Part shown: one piece after another, positions 8,171 through 17,682 of the stretch | How the letters are laid out: every line of letters begins with the position of its first letter | Numbering within the stretch: position 1 is the stretch's first letter | DNA from: Amycolatopsis sp. EV170708-02-1 | Lineage (GTDB): Bacteria; Actinomycetota; Actinomycetes; Mycobacteriales; Pseudonocardiaceae | Length of the DNA: 64,000 nt | NCBI RefSeq assembly: GCF_022479115.1 | Contig: NZ_CP092497.1 | Location: forward strand, 6,448,001 to 6,512,000 | Direction: 5' to 3' | Program-made: the position numbers and the translations under genes | Notes under the pieces: generated by a model | Told to the model about the DNA's origin: nothing | Databases searched by the model: none | What the model saw: the letters and a program-made list of their open reading frames with translations, nothing else

Positions 8171-9172
8171 TCAGACGCGGACTTCCTCCACCCGCACGGG
8201 GCGGCGTTCGCGGCGCGAGACCTCGCATGCCTCGGCGATGTAGAACGCCTCCAGCGCGTCCGCCGCACCGCACGGGCTCGGCGCGCGGCCGGCCGCGACG
8301 TCGAGGAACGCCTTCAACTCGCTGATGTACGCGGGGCGGAAGCGTTCCATGAAGCCGGGATAGGCCGGGCCGGGCAACGGCTGGACGCCGGGTTCCACCG
8401 AGGTCAGCGGCGCTCGGTCGTCCAGGCCCACGACGACGTTGCCCGCCGAGCCGAGCACTTCCAGCCGGACGTCGTAGCCCGCGCCGTTGTAGCGCGTCAG
8501 CGAAACCACCGCCAGCGTTCCGTCGTCCAGCGTCAGGGTCGCGGCCGCGGTGTCGACGTCACCGGCGTCGGCGAAGAAGCGCTCGCCCTTGTTCGTCCCC
8601 ACGGCGTAGACCTCGACGACTTCACGGCCGCTCACGAACCGGACGACGTCGAAGTCGTGCACCCCGCAGTCGCGGAACAGGCCACCGGAGTGCGCGACGT
8701 ACTCGGCGGGCGGAGGTGCCGGGTCGAGCGTGGTCGCGCGCAAGGTGTGCAGCCAGCCGAGTTCGCCCGAAGCCACCGCCGCCCGGGCGGCGGCGTAGCC
8801 CGCGTCGAACCGGCGCTGGAAACCGATCTGCACCGGGACGTCCGCACCGGAGATCTTGTCGATCACCGCGAGCGTTCCCGGGATGTCGGCGGCGACCGGT
8901 TTCTCGCAGAACACGGGGATTCCCGCGTCCACGGCCTTGAGGATCAGCTCCGGATGCGCGTCCGTCGCCGCGGCGATCACCAATCCGTCCAAAGAGGACG
9001 CGAACAGCGAAGGGATGTCCGCCGCCGCTTCGACGCCGAGTTTGGCCGCGGCGGCCTGGGCGCGGGCGGCGTCGACGTCGGCGACGACCACGGACGAAAC
9101 CTCGTCGAAGCTCTTCAAGGTCTCGGCGTGCGAAGTGCCGATCCGGCCGGTGCCGGCGAGTCCCAACCTCAT
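8171..9172 (-). CDS. iolG: Gfo/Idh/MocA oxidoreductase, probable inositol 2-dehydrogenase
   Basis: 333 aa. The N-terminal Rossmann fold has GLAGTGRIG near residue 4, followed by the EKPVA motif of the Gfo/Idh/MocA family and the substrate-domain block GLFRDCGVHDFD with the catalytic Asp/His pair. The expected reaction is NAD-dependent oxidation of myo-inositol (or a stereoisomer) to scyllo-inosose, the entry step of the pathway encoded across the promoter. The ATG at 9172 is preferred: AGAAAGGTAACCAG lies upstream and it begins MRLGLAGTG. It is 4 bp after the LacI-type gene and co-transcribed with it. Confidence 0.8.
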   Translation of the reverse strand: MRLGLAGTGRIGTSHAETLKSFDEVSSVVVADVDAARAQAAAAKLGVEAAADIPSLFASSLDGLVIAAATDAHPELILKAVDAGIPVFCEKPVAADIPGTLAVIDKISGADVPVQIGFQRRFDAGYAAARAAVASGELGWLHTLRATTLDPAPPPAEYVAHSGGLFRDCGVHDFDVVRFVSGREVVEVYAVGTNKGERFFADAGDVDTAAATLTLDDGTLAVVSLTRYNGAGYDVRLEVLGSAGNVVVGLDDRAPLTSVEPGVQPLPGPAYPGFMERFRPAYISELKAFLDVAAGRAPSPCGAADALEAFYIAEACEVSRRERRPVRVEEVRV

Positions 9173-9176
9173 CTGG

Positions 9177-10181
9177 TTACCTTTCTGGGGCGGCGGTGGT
9201 CGAACGGACCACCAGCGACGGGTGCAGCAGATGCCGGACCGGTTCGGCGCGTTCACCCCGGATCCGTTCGAGCAGTGCTTCGACGGCCAGCCTTCCCATC
9301 TCCGTGCGCGGCTGGTCCACAGTGGTCAGTGACAGGTGGCGCAGCGCGGCGAGCGAGGTGTTGTCGTAGCCCACCACGGAAACGTCTTCGGGCACACGCA
9401 GGCCTGCCTCTTCCAACGCGGAGATCGCGCCGACGGCGTTGAAGTCGTTGCCCGCCACCAGCGCCGTGGGCATTCCGCCCATCGGCGGGTCGCCGAGCAG
9501 TTCGTGCACGGCCTTCTCGCCCGCGGTGTCGGTGTGCTCGCTGTGCACGATCACCGGATGCAGCCGATGCCGCCGCATGGCCCGCAGGAATCCCCGCCGC
9601 CGGGCCGCCGCACCGGCCGCGAGCCCACCGTCCAGATGGGCGATCCTTTTGTGCCCCAAGGAGACCAGGTGATCGACGGCGAGCGCGGAACCTGCCTCGC
9701 CGTCGTCGTTCACCGTGTCCACGCCCGCGGCACGCGAGGTGCGCGACACCAGGACGACAGGGCTTTGCGCGGCCGCTTCCTCGATCGCCGAAGCGGGGAC
9801 CACCGGCGACAGCAGGATCACCCCGGCTGGCCGGAAGGACAGCAGGCTCTTCAGCGCGGCACGCTCCCGCGCGGGACTGCGGCCACCGGTGTTGAGGATC
9901 AAGTGGAACCCGGCCGCCTCGGCCGCCGCGTCCAGCCCTTCGACCACGTCGGCGAAGAACGCGTTGCGGAGATCGGAGACCATCACGCCGAGGACGGTCG
10001 ACGTCCGGCTCGCCAGCGACCTGGCCATCGCGTGCGGTTCGTAGCCCAGCTCGTGTGCCGCGCACAGCACGCGCGTGCGCCGTTCGTCGGAGACGTTCGG
10101 CGCGTTCCGCATCACCAGCGACACGAGCGCACGGGACACCCCCGCTTTCGCGGCGACGTCCTCCATCGTCGGTCGCGCCAT
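9177..10181 (-). CDS. LacI family repressor of the inositol genes
   Basis: 334 aa. N-terminal LacI helix-turn-helix (MEDVAAKAGVSRALVSLVMR, residues 6-25) with hinge, then a periplasmic-binding-protein-like effector domain ending in a short tail. It faces the inositol operon, and the intergenic region carries two LacI-type palindromes, so it most likely represses both directions in the absence of inositol or an intermediate. It is co-transcribed with the iolG-type gene 4 bp downstream. The effector is not deducible from the sequence. Confidence 0.85.
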   Translation of the reverse strand: MARPTMEDVAAKAGVSRALVSLVMRNAPNVSDERRTRVLCAAHELGYEPHAMARSLASRTSTVLGVMVSDLRNAFFADVVEGLDAAAEAAGFHLILNTGGRSPARERAALKSLLSFRPAGVILLSPVVPASAIEEAAAQSPVVLVSRTSRAAGVDTVNDDGEAGSALAVDHLVSLGHKRIAHLDGGLAAGAAARRRGFLRAMRRHRLHPVIVHSEHTDTAGEKAVHELLGDPPMGGMPTALVAGNDFNAVGAISALEEAGLRVPEDVSVVGYDNTSLAALRHLSLTTVDQPRTEMGRLAVEALLERIRGERAEPVRHLLHPSLVVRSTTAAPER

Positions 10182-10240
10182 TTCCGCCTTCCCCCTACCC
10201 TTGCGCCTCTGCCCTTGACTTTACTGTGACGGACGCTACA

Positions 10241-10273
10241 TGATTAGAGCGCTCTAATCAATAGAGCGCTCTA
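10241..10273. promoter_or_regulatory. Tandem LacI-family operators
   Basis: A perfect 20-bp palindrome TGATTAGAGCGCTCTAATCA (10241-10260) is followed by a second palindrome TAGAGCGCTCTA (10262-10273) with the same core; the centres are 17 bp apart. AGCGCT-centred palindromes are typical LacI-family sites. They lie between the divergent repressor and iolE genes, 24 bp before the iolE start. Confidence 0.85.
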
Positions 10274-10297
10274 ACCCCGATCCCCCGGAGGCCGCCG

Positions 10298-11197
10298 ATG
10301 ACAGTCACGACACCCCGGATCCGAATCGCCGCCGCCCCGATCTCCTGGGGTGTCTGCGAAGTCCCCGGCTGGGGCCGTGTGCTCGACGCGGAGACCGTAC
10401 TGGCCGAAATGGCGGAGCTGGGAGTGCGCGCCACCGAGCTCGGCCCGCCCGGCTACCTGCCGCGAGACCCGGCCGAGCTGCGCGAACGGCTGAGCGGCCA
10501 CCGGCTCGCACTGGTCGGCGGCTTCCTCGCCGTCGTCCTGCACGAGAATCCCGAAGCCGCGCTGGCGGAGGCCGAAGAATCCGCCGCGCTGTTCGCCGCC
10601 TGCGGTGGCGACCTGCTCGTCCTCGCCGCCGCGACCGGGCTCGACGGTTACGACGATCGGCCCGAACTGAGCGACGCCGAATGGACGACCCTCGTGGAAA
10701 CCTCCGGCGAGATCAGGGAAATCGCCGCGCGGCACGGCCTCCGCACCGTGCTGCACCCGCATGTGGGGACGCATGTGGAGACCGAGCGCGAGGTTGAGCG
10801 GTTCCTCGCCGATTCCGATCTCCCGCTGTGCCTGGACACCGGGCACCTCCTGATCGGCGGGACCGATCCGGTCGCACTGGCGAAACGCCATCCCGGCCGG
10901 ATCGGGCACCTGCACCTCAAGGACGTGCGCGGCGAACTCGCCGAGGACGTCCGAGCCGGAAGGCTTCCCTATGCCGAAGCGGTGGGCAAAGGTCTGTATG
11001 TCCCCTTGGGCGACGGGGACGTCGACATCGAAACGATGGTCAGGTTCGTCCACGAGGCGGGCTACGACGGGTGGTACGTGCTCGAACAGGACACCGCGCT
11101 GAGCGAGGGGAGCCCGGAGGATCTGCCGAAGCGGGATGTCGCCAGGAGCCTGGCGCATCTCGACGGAATCGTCAGCCGGCTCCCGGCTGCCAGGTAA
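10298..11197 (+). CDS. iolE: Inosose dehydratase-like TIM-barrel protein
   Basis: 299 aa, AP-endonuclease-2-type TIM barrel (sugar phosphate isomerase/epimerase family). Support: opening AAAPISWGVCEVPGWG, metal-ligand blocks TVLHPHVGTHVE, CLDTGHLL and IGHLHLKDV, and the late LEQD. These match IolE, which dehydrates scyllo-inosose to the diketone used by IolD. First gene of a seven-gene + strand operon; GGAGG precedes the ATG. The neighbouring iolC, iolB and iolD genes make this assignment firm, although close relatives act on other inosoles. Confidence 0.85.
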   Translation: MTVTTPRIRIAAAPISWGVCEVPGWGRVLDAETVLAEMAELGVRATELGPPGYLPRDPAELRERLSGHRLALVGGFLAVVLHENPEAALAEAEESAALFAACGGDLLVLAAATGLDGYDDRPELSDAEWTTLVETSGEIREIAARHGLRTVLHPHVGTHVETEREVERFLADSDLPLCLDTGHLLIGGTDPVALAKRHPGRIGHLHLKDVRGELAEDVRAGRLPYAEAVGKGLYVPLGDGDVDIETMVRFVHEAGYDGWYVLEQDTALSEGSPEDLPKRDVARSLAHLDGIVSRLPAAR

Positions 11198-11221
11198 CGG
11201 AAGAAGCGAGGAGAGACGACG

Positions 11222-12208
11222 ATGTCCCATCGCTTGAAAGCGGCTTTGGTGGTCGTGGCGGGGCTGTTGCTCCTGTCCGCGTGCACCGGGCCGAAGGCCG
11301 AGGAGAAACCCGCCGCCGGCGCGGGCCCGGCGACGACCCAGCCCAGCGGGCCGCTGCGGGTGGCGGTGATCTCGCACGGCACGGCCGGTGACGCGTTCTG
11401 GAACGTGGTCAAGAACGGCGCCGAAGAGGCGGGCAGGCAGCTCGACGTCCAGGTCGAGTACAACTCCGACGGAGACCCGGGCAACCAGGCCAAGCTGATC
11501 GACAACGCGGTCGCCCAGCGGGTCGGCGGGCTGGTGGTGTCGATGGCGAACCCGGAGGCGCTCAAGACCTCGATCGAGAACGCGGTCCGCGCCGGGATCC
11601 CGGTCATCACCATCAACTCCGGCGAGGACAAGAGCGCCGCGTACGGCGCGCTCACCCACGTCGGGCAGAACGAGACCATCGCCGGCGAGGAGGCCGGGAA
11701 GAAGTTCCGGGAGCTCGGCAAGAAGAAGCTGCTCTGCGTGGTCCACGAAGCGGGCAACGTCGGGCAGGCTCAACGCTGTGACGGCGCGAAGACCGGCTTC
11801 GCGGGCGACGTGCAGACCCTGCAGGTCGACATCAGCAACCCCACCGACGCCGAATCCCGGATCAGGGGCGCCGTGCAGACCGACCCGTCCCTCGACGCCG
11901 TCCTGACGCTGAACTCGCAGGTCGCCGCCCGTGCGGTGAGCGCGATCAAGGCGGTCGGCTCGAAGGCCCAGGTCGGCACGTTCGACCTGAACACCGACGT
12001 GGTCGGCGCGATCAAGGCGGGCGACGTGGTCTTCGCGGTCGATCAGCAGCAGTACGAGCAGGGCTATCTCCCGGTGCAGTTCCTCAAGCTCTACCGGGAC
12101 AACGCGAACGTCGTCGGCGGCGGGAAACCGGTGCTCACCGGGCCCGACCTGGTCGACAAATCCACTGTGGACACCGTCGGCCAGTACGTGCAAAGGGGCA
12201 CGCGATGA
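11222..12208 (+). CDS. Sugar ABC transporter substrate-binding lipoprotein
   Basis: 328 aa. A lipoprotein signal with lipobox LLSAC (Cys21) is followed by a low-complexity linker and a type I periplasmic binding fold of the ribose/inositol group ([20 protein letters not shown] at the start of the mature domain). It should capture inositol at the outer face of the membrane for the permease and ATPase encoded next. Its stop overlaps the permease start (ATGA at 12205-12208). Confidence 0.85.
   Translation: MSHRLKAALVVVAGLLLLSACTGPKAEEKPAAGAGPATTQPSGPLRVAVISHGTAGDAFWNVVKNGAEEAGRQLDVQVEYNSDGDPGNQAKLIDNAVAQRVGGLVVSMANPEALKTSIENAVRAGIPVITINSGEDKSAAYGALTHVGQNETIAGEEAGKKFRELGKKKLLCVVHEAGNVGQAQRCDGAKTGFAGDVQTLQVDISNPTDAESRIRGAVQTDPSLDAVLTLNSQVAARAVSAIKAVGSKAQVGTFDLNTDVVGAIKAGDVVFAVDQQQYEQGYLPVQFLKLYRDNANVVGGGKPVLTGPDLVDKSTVDTVGQYVQRGTR
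12161..12171 (+). repeat. TCCNYTGTGGA, one of 11 co-oriented copies
   Basis: TCCACTGTGGA here is one exact copy of a dispersed word. TCCACTGTGGA: 2632, 12161, 12736, 17463, 27371, 32854. Variants TCC(T/C/A)(T)TGTGGA: 1059, 16913, 39768, 42587, 60972 (start positions). All 11 read on the + strand and 10 of 11 are followed by C. They lie in genes of both directions and in several reading frames. Confidence 0.7.
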
Positions 12209-13239
12209 CAACCACCACCCTCGACGAACGGATCGCGAAACCGCGGCTCCTGGACAGGCTGGTCGTCCGGCCCGAGATCGGCGCGCTGCTGGGCGCCGTC
12301 GTCGTCTTCCTGTTCTTCACCGTCGTCACCGACCAGTTCTTCAGCGGCAGCGGCGTGGCGACCTGGCTGGACGACGCCTCGACGCTCGGCATCATGGCGG
12401 TCGCGGTGTCCCTGCTGATGATTGGCGGCGAGTTCGACCTCTCGGCCGGCGTCATGACGGCGTCCACCGCGCTCGTCACCGCGACACTGGCGACGCAGGC
12501 CGGCTGGAACGTCTGGCTCGCGCTGTTCGCGTCGCTGGTCTTCGCCCTCGCGGTCGGCGCGTTCAACGGCTGGCTGGTGATGCGCACCGGCCTGCCCAGT
12601 TTCATCGTCACCTTGGGCACCTTCCTGGCCCTGCAGGGGCTCAACCTCGGCGTCACCCGCCTGGTCACCGGCACCGTCCAGGTGTCCGGGATGCGCTCGA
12701 CCGACGGCTACGAGTCCGCCGGTTTCGTCTTCGCGTCCACTGTGGACATCGGCGGCACGGCGTTCCAGATCTCGATCCTCTGGTGGATCGGGTTCGCCGT
12801 CCTGGCGGCCTGGCTGCTGGTGAGGACCCGCTTCGGCAACTGGATCTTCGCCGTCGGCGGCTCCGCGCAGAGCTCGCGCGCGGTCGGGGTGCCGGTGGTG
12901 CGCACCAAGATCATGCTGTTCATGACCACCGCGCTCGCCGCGTGGCTGGTCGGCTCGATCAACATCCTGCGGTTCGCGAGCGTCCAGGCGAACCAGGGCA
13001 TCGGGCTGGAGTTCCAGTACATCATCGCGGCCGTGATCGGCGGCTGCCTGCTGACCGGCGGGTTCGGTTCGGCGATCGGCGCGGCCATCGGCGCACTGAT
13101 CTTCGGTATGGCGAGGCAGGGCATCGTGTTCGCCCGCTGGGACAGCGACTGGTTCATGCTGTTCCTCGGGGTGATGCTGCTGTCCGCGGTCCTGGTCAAC
13201 AACGCCTTCCGGCGGCGAGCGGAAAGGGTCCGGCGATGA
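12205..13239 (+). CDS. Sugar ABC transporter permease
   Basis: 344 aa with about ten hydrophobic segments and the BPD_transp_2 (RbsC/AraH) signature region [14 protein letters not shown], then [20 protein letters not shown] and [20 protein letters not shown]. It forms the membrane channel of the inositol importer. It overlaps the upstream stop and the downstream ATPase start by ATGA at each side, indicating translational coupling. Confidence 0.9.
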   Translation: MTTTTLDERIAKPRLLDRLVVRPEIGALLGAVVVFLFFTVVTDQFFSGSGVATWLDDASTLGIMAVAVSLLMIGGEFDLSAGVMTASTALVTATLATQAGWNVWLALFASLVFALAVGAFNGWLVMRTGLPSFIVTLGTFLALQGLNLGVTRLVTGTVQVSGMRSTDGYESAGFVFASTVDIGGTAFQISILWWIGFAVLAAWLLVRTRFGNWIFAVGGSAQSSRAVGVPVVRTKIMLFMTTALAAWLVGSINILRFASVQANQGIGLEFQYIIAAVIGGCLLTGGFGSAIGAAIGALIFGMARQGIVFARWDSDWFMLFLGVMLLSAVLVNNAFRRRAERVRR

Positions 13240-14021
13240 GTCGTCTCCTCGAGGTGAAGGACGTCGGCAAGACCTACGGCAGCGTGATCGCGCTGCGCGA
13301 CGTCTCCACGGTGGTCGACGCGGGCGAGGTCACCTGCGTGCTCGGCGACAACGGCGCCGGGAAGTCCACGTTGATCAAGATCCTGGCGGGCGTCCATCAG
13401 CACGACCGGGGCGAGTTCCTGGTCGAGGGCGAGCCGGTCAAGTTCGCTTCACCGCGTGAAGCGCTCGATCGCGGGATCGCGACGGTGTATCAGGATCTCG
13501 CGGTCGTCCCGCTGATGAGTGTGTGGCGGAACTTCTTCCTCGGCTCCGAGCCGACGGTCGGTTTCGGCCCGTTCCGCGCGCTCGACCGGAAGAAGGGCCG
13601 CGAGACGACCAAGAAGGCGTTGTCCGACATGGGCATCGACCTGCGCGACGTCGAGCAGCCGGTCGGCACGCTGTCCGGCGGCGAGCGACAATGCGTCGCC
13701 ATCGCGCGGGCCGTGTACTTCGGGGCGAAGGTGCTGATCCTCGACGAGCCGACGGCCGCGCTGGGCGTCAAGCAGGCGGGTGTCGTGCTCAAGTACGTCG
13801 CGCAGGCCCGTGATCGCGGGCTCGGCGTCGTGCTGATCACGCACAACCCGCATCACGCGTATCCGGTGGCGGATCGCTTCCTGCTGCTGAAACGGGGCGT
13901 TTCGCTCGGCGCGTACGAGAAGTCCGAGATCGACCTGGCCGAGCTGACCAGGCAGATGGCGGGCGGAGCGGAACTGGAAGCCCTCGAACACGAATTGCGA
14001 GCCGCGGAGTCCCCTTCATGA
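13236..14021 (+). CDS. Sugar ABC transporter ATP-binding protein (single domain)
   Basis: 261 aa. Walker [10 protein letters not shown] at residues 37-45, signature LSGGERQ at 146-152, Walker [12 protein letters not shown], and switch His in LITHNPHH. It has one ATPase domain, whereas many ribose-type importers use a fused double-domain protein such as the one at 58497-60017. It would therefore work as a homodimer. The ATG at 13236 overlaps the permease stop and has GGAAAGG upstream; the stop overlaps the kinase start. Confidence 0.88.
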   Translation: MSRLLEVKDVGKTYGSVIALRDVSTVVDAGEVTCVLGDNGAGKSTLIKILAGVHQHDRGEFLVEGEPVKFASPREALDRGIATVYQDLAVVPLMSVWRNFFLGSEPTVGFGPFRALDRKKGRETTKKALSDMGIDLRDVEQPVGTLSGGERQCVAIARAVYFGAKVLILDEPTAALGVKQAGVVLKYVAQARDRGLGVVLITHNPHHAYPVADRFLLLKRGVSLGAYEKSEIDLAELTRQMAGGAELEALEHELRAAESPS

Positions 14022-14950
14022 CCGCTCTCGAAGCACTGACCGTCGGCCGGGTCGGGGTGGACCTCTACCCCGAGCAGAGCGGCGTGCCGCTGGCCGGGGT
14101 CAGCACCTTCGCCAAGTCGCTCGGCGGCACCGCGACCAACGTCGCGGTCGCCGCCGCGCGGCTCGGCCGCTCGACGTCGGTGCTGACGAAGGTCGGCCCG
14201 GACGGCTTCGGCGAGTACGTGCGGCAGGCGTTGCGGGAGTTCGGCGTGTCCCCCGAGCACGTCGGGACCTCGGCCGGGTTGCAGACGCCGGTGGTGTTCT
14301 GCTCGCTGGACCCGCCCGCGGATCCGCCGCTGCTGTTCTATCGGTCCCCGATCGCCCCGGATCTGACCATCGACGAGCACGATGTGCCCTGGGACGTCGT
14401 GGAATCCGTTCCGCTGCTGTGGGTCACCGGGACCGGCGTCTCCGTCGAACCGGCGCGCGGCACCCAGCGCAAGATGCTCGAACGGCGCGGACGCCGGTCG
14501 CATACCGTGCTGGACCTCGACTTCCGGCCGATGTTCTGGCCGGACGTCGAGGCGGCGCGCGAGGAGATCGGCTGGATGCTCGACCACGTCACGGTCGCGG
14601 TCGGCAACCGCACCGAGGCGGAGGTCGCCGTCGGCACGGCGGATCCCGACGAGGCCGCGACCCGGATGCTGGCCAGGGGCGTCGAGCTGGCGGTGATCAA
14701 GAAGGGTGCGGAGGGTGTGCTGGTGGCCACCGCCGAGGGCCGCTGGACTGTGCCGCCCCAGCGGGTCGAGGTCGTCTGCGGGCTCGGCGCCGGGGACGGT
14801 TTCGGCGGCGCGCTGATCCACGGCCTGCTGTCCGGCTGGGATCCGGTGCGCATCGCCACGTACGCGAACGCGGCGGGCGCGCTCGTCGCTTCGCGGCTCG
14901 CCTGCGCCGACGCCATGCCCACCGCCGACGAGATCGAGGAGTTGCTGTGA
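14018..14950 (+). CDS. iolC: 5-dehydro-2-deoxygluconokinase-like PfkB kinase
   Basis: 310 aa, ribokinase/PfkB family. Support: [20 protein letters not shown] near residue 30 and the C-terminal anion-hole motif [12 protein letters not shown] with catalytic Asp. In the inositol route IolC phosphorylates 5-dehydro-2-deoxy-D-gluconate. Placement between the importer and iolB/iolD supports this over a general fructokinase role. ATGA overlap upstream, GTGA overlap downstream. Confidence 0.88.
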   Translation: MTALEALTVGRVGVDLYPEQSGVPLAGVSTFAKSLGGTATNVAVAAARLGRSTSVLTKVGPDGFGEYVRQALREFGVSPEHVGTSAGLQTPVVFCSLDPPADPPLLFYRSPIAPDLTIDEHDVPWDVVESVPLLWVTGTGVSVEPARGTQRKMLERRGRRSHTVLDLDFRPMFWPDVEAAREEIGWMLDHVTVAVGNRTEAEVAVGTADPDEAATRMLARGVELAVIKKGAEGVLVATAEGRWTVPPQRVEVVCGLGAGDGFGGALIHGLLSGWDPVRIATYANAAGALVASRLACADAMPTADEIEELL

Positions 14951-15837
14951 GCAAGCTGCACCGTCCACTCGGGACGCTTTCGGACGAGCGGGACCCGGTC
15001 CGGCTCACCCCGGATTCGGCGGGCTGGGACTACAGCGGCCTGAGGGTCCTCTCGCTGGCCGCCGGTGAGTCCAGGGTCGTGCGCACCGGCGAGTACGAAG
15101 CGTTCGTCCTGCCCTTGGCGGGAGCGTGCACGGTCCGGGTCGACGGGCAGGTCTTCGAGCTGGCGGGCCGGGACTCCGTGTTCACCCGGGTCACGGATTT
15201 CGCCTACGTGCCTCGCGACGCCGAAGTCGAGTTGTCGACAGCGGCCGGGATCGAGGTCGCGCTGCCGATGGCCCGCTGCGGCCGCCGTCTCGAACCGCGC
15301 TACGGGCCGGCCGAGCACGTGCCGGTGGAGGTACGCGGGGCGGGGCAGGCGACCAGGCAGGTCACCAACTTCGGTGTGCCGGGCGTCTGGGACCACGCGG
15401 ACAAGCTGAACGCGTGCGAGCTGATCACCCCGGGCGGCAACTGGTCGTCGTACCCGCCGCACAAACACGACGAGGTGTCCGAATGCGAAGTGGTCAACGA
15501 GGAGATCTACTACTTCCGCATCGCCGGCCGCGACGGCGTGACCCCGTCCCGCGAAGGGTTCGGCCTGCACCGGACGTACACCTCCGACGGTGAGCTGGAC
15601 GAGGACGTCGCGGTCCGGGACGGGGACGTCTTCCTGATCCCGCGCGGCTATCACGGTCCTTGCGTCGCCGCGCCGGGTTATCCGATGTATTACCTGAACG
15701 TCCTGGCCGGGCCCGCCGACGAGCGGTCGATGGCGTTCTGCGACGACCCCGCGCACGGCTGGGTCCGCGAGACGTGGAACGACCAGGAACTCGACCCCCG
15801 CTGCCCGGTCACGAGCCACGAAGGGCGGGTCTCATGA
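14947..15837 (+). CDS. iolB: 5-deoxy-glucuronate isomerase
   Basis: 296 aa, two-cupin IolB family. The diagnostic segment NWSSYPPHKHD, then EEIYYFRI and PRGYHGPCVAAPGYPMYYLNVLAG, provide the metal ligands. It converts 5-deoxy-glucuronate to 5-dehydro-2-deoxygluconate, the IolC substrate. The start is the GTG at 14947, overlapping the kinase stop by GTGA. Its own stop overlaps the iolD ATG. Confidence 0.93.
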   Translation: MSKLHRPLGTLSDERDPVRLTPDSAGWDYSGLRVLSLAAGESRVVRTGEYEAFVLPLAGACTVRVDGQVFELAGRDSVFTRVTDFAYVPRDAEVELSTAAGIEVALPMARCGRRLEPRYGPAEHVPVEVRGAGQATRQVTNFGVPGVWDHADKLNACELITPGGNWSSYPPHKHDEVSECEVVNEEIYYFRIAGRDGVTPSREGFGLHRTYTSDGELDEDVAVRDGDVFLIPRGYHGPCVAAPGYPMYYLNVLAGPADERSMAFCDDPAHGWVRETWNDQELDPRCPVTSHEGRVS

Positions 15838-17678
15838 AGCTGACCACGGCACAGGCCCTGGTGCGCTGGCTGCTCGCGCAGCGGTCGGAAACCCTGGACG
15901 GGCGGGAAGTCCCGTTGTTCCCCGGGGTGTTCGCGATCTTCGGGCACGGCAACGTGCTCGGTCTCGGCACCGCATTGGAAGAGCACCGCGACGAGCTTCC
16001 CTTGTGGCGTGGGCAGACCGAGCAGGGCATGGCGCTCGCGGCGGTCGGCTACGCCAAGGCGACGCATCGGCGCCAGGTGGGCGTGGTGACGTCGTCGATC
16101 GGGCCGGGCGCGCTGAACATGGTCACCGCGGCCGGGGTCGCGCACGCGAACCGGTTGCCGGTGCTGCTGCTCCCCGGTGACACCTTCACCAGCCGCGCCC
16201 CGGATCCCGTGCTGCAGCAGGTGGAGCATTTCGGTGATCCGACGGCCACGGTCAACGACGCCTTCCGCGCGGTGAGCCGCTACTTCGACCGGATCACCCG
16301 GCCGGAGCAGCTGCTTTCGACGCTGCCGCAGGTCGCCAGGGTGCTGACCGATCCGGCGGACGCGGGGCCGGTGACGCTGGCGCTCCCCCAGGACGTCCAG
16401 GCCGAGACCTACGACTTCCCGGACGCGTTGTTCGCGCCGGTGACCCATCGCCCGCAGCGTCCGCGCCCTGATCGCCGGGCGATCACCGAAGCGGCGGGCG
16501 CGCTGCGGGCGGCGCGGAAACCGTTGCTGGTGCTCGGCGGCGGTGTCCGGTATTCCGGCGCGGGCGAGCGGGCGCTGGCCTTCGCCGAACGGCACGGCAT
16601 CCCGGTCGCCGAAACCACGGCGGGACGCACCCTCGTGCCGCACGGCCATCCCCTGCACGCCGGTCCGCTCGGGGTCACGGGCTCGACCTCGGCGAACGTG
16701 CTGGCCGCCGAGGCCGACGTCGTACTGGCCGTCGGCACGCGTTTGCAGGACTTCACCACCGCGTCCTGGACGGTGTTCTCCCCGGACGTCCGGCTGATCA
16801 CGCTGAACGCCGCCCGGTTCGACGCGGTCAAGCACGGCGCGCTGGCCGTCGTGGCCGACGCCGACGCGGGTCTCGTGGATCTGTCGGCCCAGCTCGAAAA
16901 CTGGCGGGTCGATCCCTTGTGGACAGAGCGTGCCGCGGCGGAGCGCGGCCGCTGGGACGCGCATATCGACACCCTGCGCGCCGTTTCCGGCGATGTGCCG
17001 ACGTATGCCCAGGTCGTCGGCGTGGTCAACGATCTCTCCGAGCCGCACGACTACGTGATGACCGCGTCCGGCGGGATGCCGGGCGAACTCATCGGCGGCT
17101 GGCGCGGATCGGGCTCGATCAGCATGGACGTCGAGTACGGGTTCTCCTGCATGGGTTACGAGCTCGCGGGGGCCTGGGGTGCGGCGATGGCACACACCGG
17201 CGGCCTGGTCACCACGATGCTCGGCGACGGTTCGTACCTGATGCTGAACTCGGAACTGTTCTCGGCCGCCTTCGCCGGGCATCCCTTCGTGGCCGTGGTC
17301 TGCGACAACGACGGCTACGCGGTCATCGCGCGGCTGCAGGAGGGACAGGGCGGTAAACCGTTCAACAATCTCCTCGGCGACTGCCGGAGCGCCCACGCCG
17401 CGCCCCCTCGGGTCGACTTCGCGCGGCATGCGGAGTCGCTGGGCTGCGCGGTGTTCACCGCGTCCACTGTGGACGATGTGCGCGCGTCCTACGCGAAAGC
17501 ACGGGAAGCGGCGGTGGCCGAAAAGCGACCGGCGGTGGTCGTGGTGCGGACCCAGCCGGACTCGTGGACCGAAGCCGGCGCCTGGTGGGAAGTCGGCGTT
17601 CCGGAGCACCTCTCGGGAAGGGAGGAGATCGAGCGCGGCAAGGCGGCGCAGGTGCGGTACCTGACCGACCGCGTTTAG
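15834..17678 (+). CDS. iolD: 3D-(3,5/4)-trihydroxycyclohexane-1,2-dione hydrolase
   Basis: 614 aa, thiamine-diphosphate enzyme of the acetolactate-synthase fold. It shows the N-terminal GIFAIFGHGNVLGLG block, the central AEADVVLAVGTRLQDF, and the ThDP/Mg motif GDGSYLMLNSEL in the C-terminal domain. IolD opens the cyclic diketone made by IolE. Last gene of the inositol operon. The stop lies 4 bp from the convergent dehydrogenase stop. Genes for the later aldolase (iolJ) and semialdehyde dehydrogenase (iolA) are not in the window. Confidence 0.93.
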   Translation: MKLTTAQALVRWLLAQRSETLDGREVPLFPGVFAIFGHGNVLGLGTALEEHRDELPLWRGQTEQGMALAAVGYAKATHRRQVGVVTSSIGPGALNMVTAAGVAHANRLPVLLLPGDTFTSRAPDPVLQQVEHFGDPTATVNDAFRAVSRYFDRITRPEQLLSTLPQVARVLTDPADAGPVTLALPQDVQAETYDFPDALFAPVTHRPQRPRPDRRAITEAAGALRAARKPLLVLGGGVRYSGAGERALAFAERHGIPVAETTAGRTLVPHGHPLHAGPLGVTGSTSANVLAAEADVVLAVGTRLQDFTTASWTVFSPDVRLITLNAARFDAVKHGALAVVADADAGLVDLSAQLENWRVDPLWTERAAAERGRWDAHIDTLRAVSGDVPTYAQVVGVVNDLSEPHDYVMTASGGMPGELIGGWRGSGSISMDVEYGFSCMGYELAGAWGAAMAHTGGLVTTMLGDGSYLMLNSELFSAAFAGHPFVAVVCDNDGYAVIARLQEGQGGKPFNNLLGDCRSAHAAPPRVDFARHAESLGCAVFTASTVDDVRASYAKAREAAVAEKRPAVVVVRTQPDSWTEAGAWWEVGVPEHLSGREEIERGKAAQVRYLTDRV

Positions 17679-17682
17679 TCCT

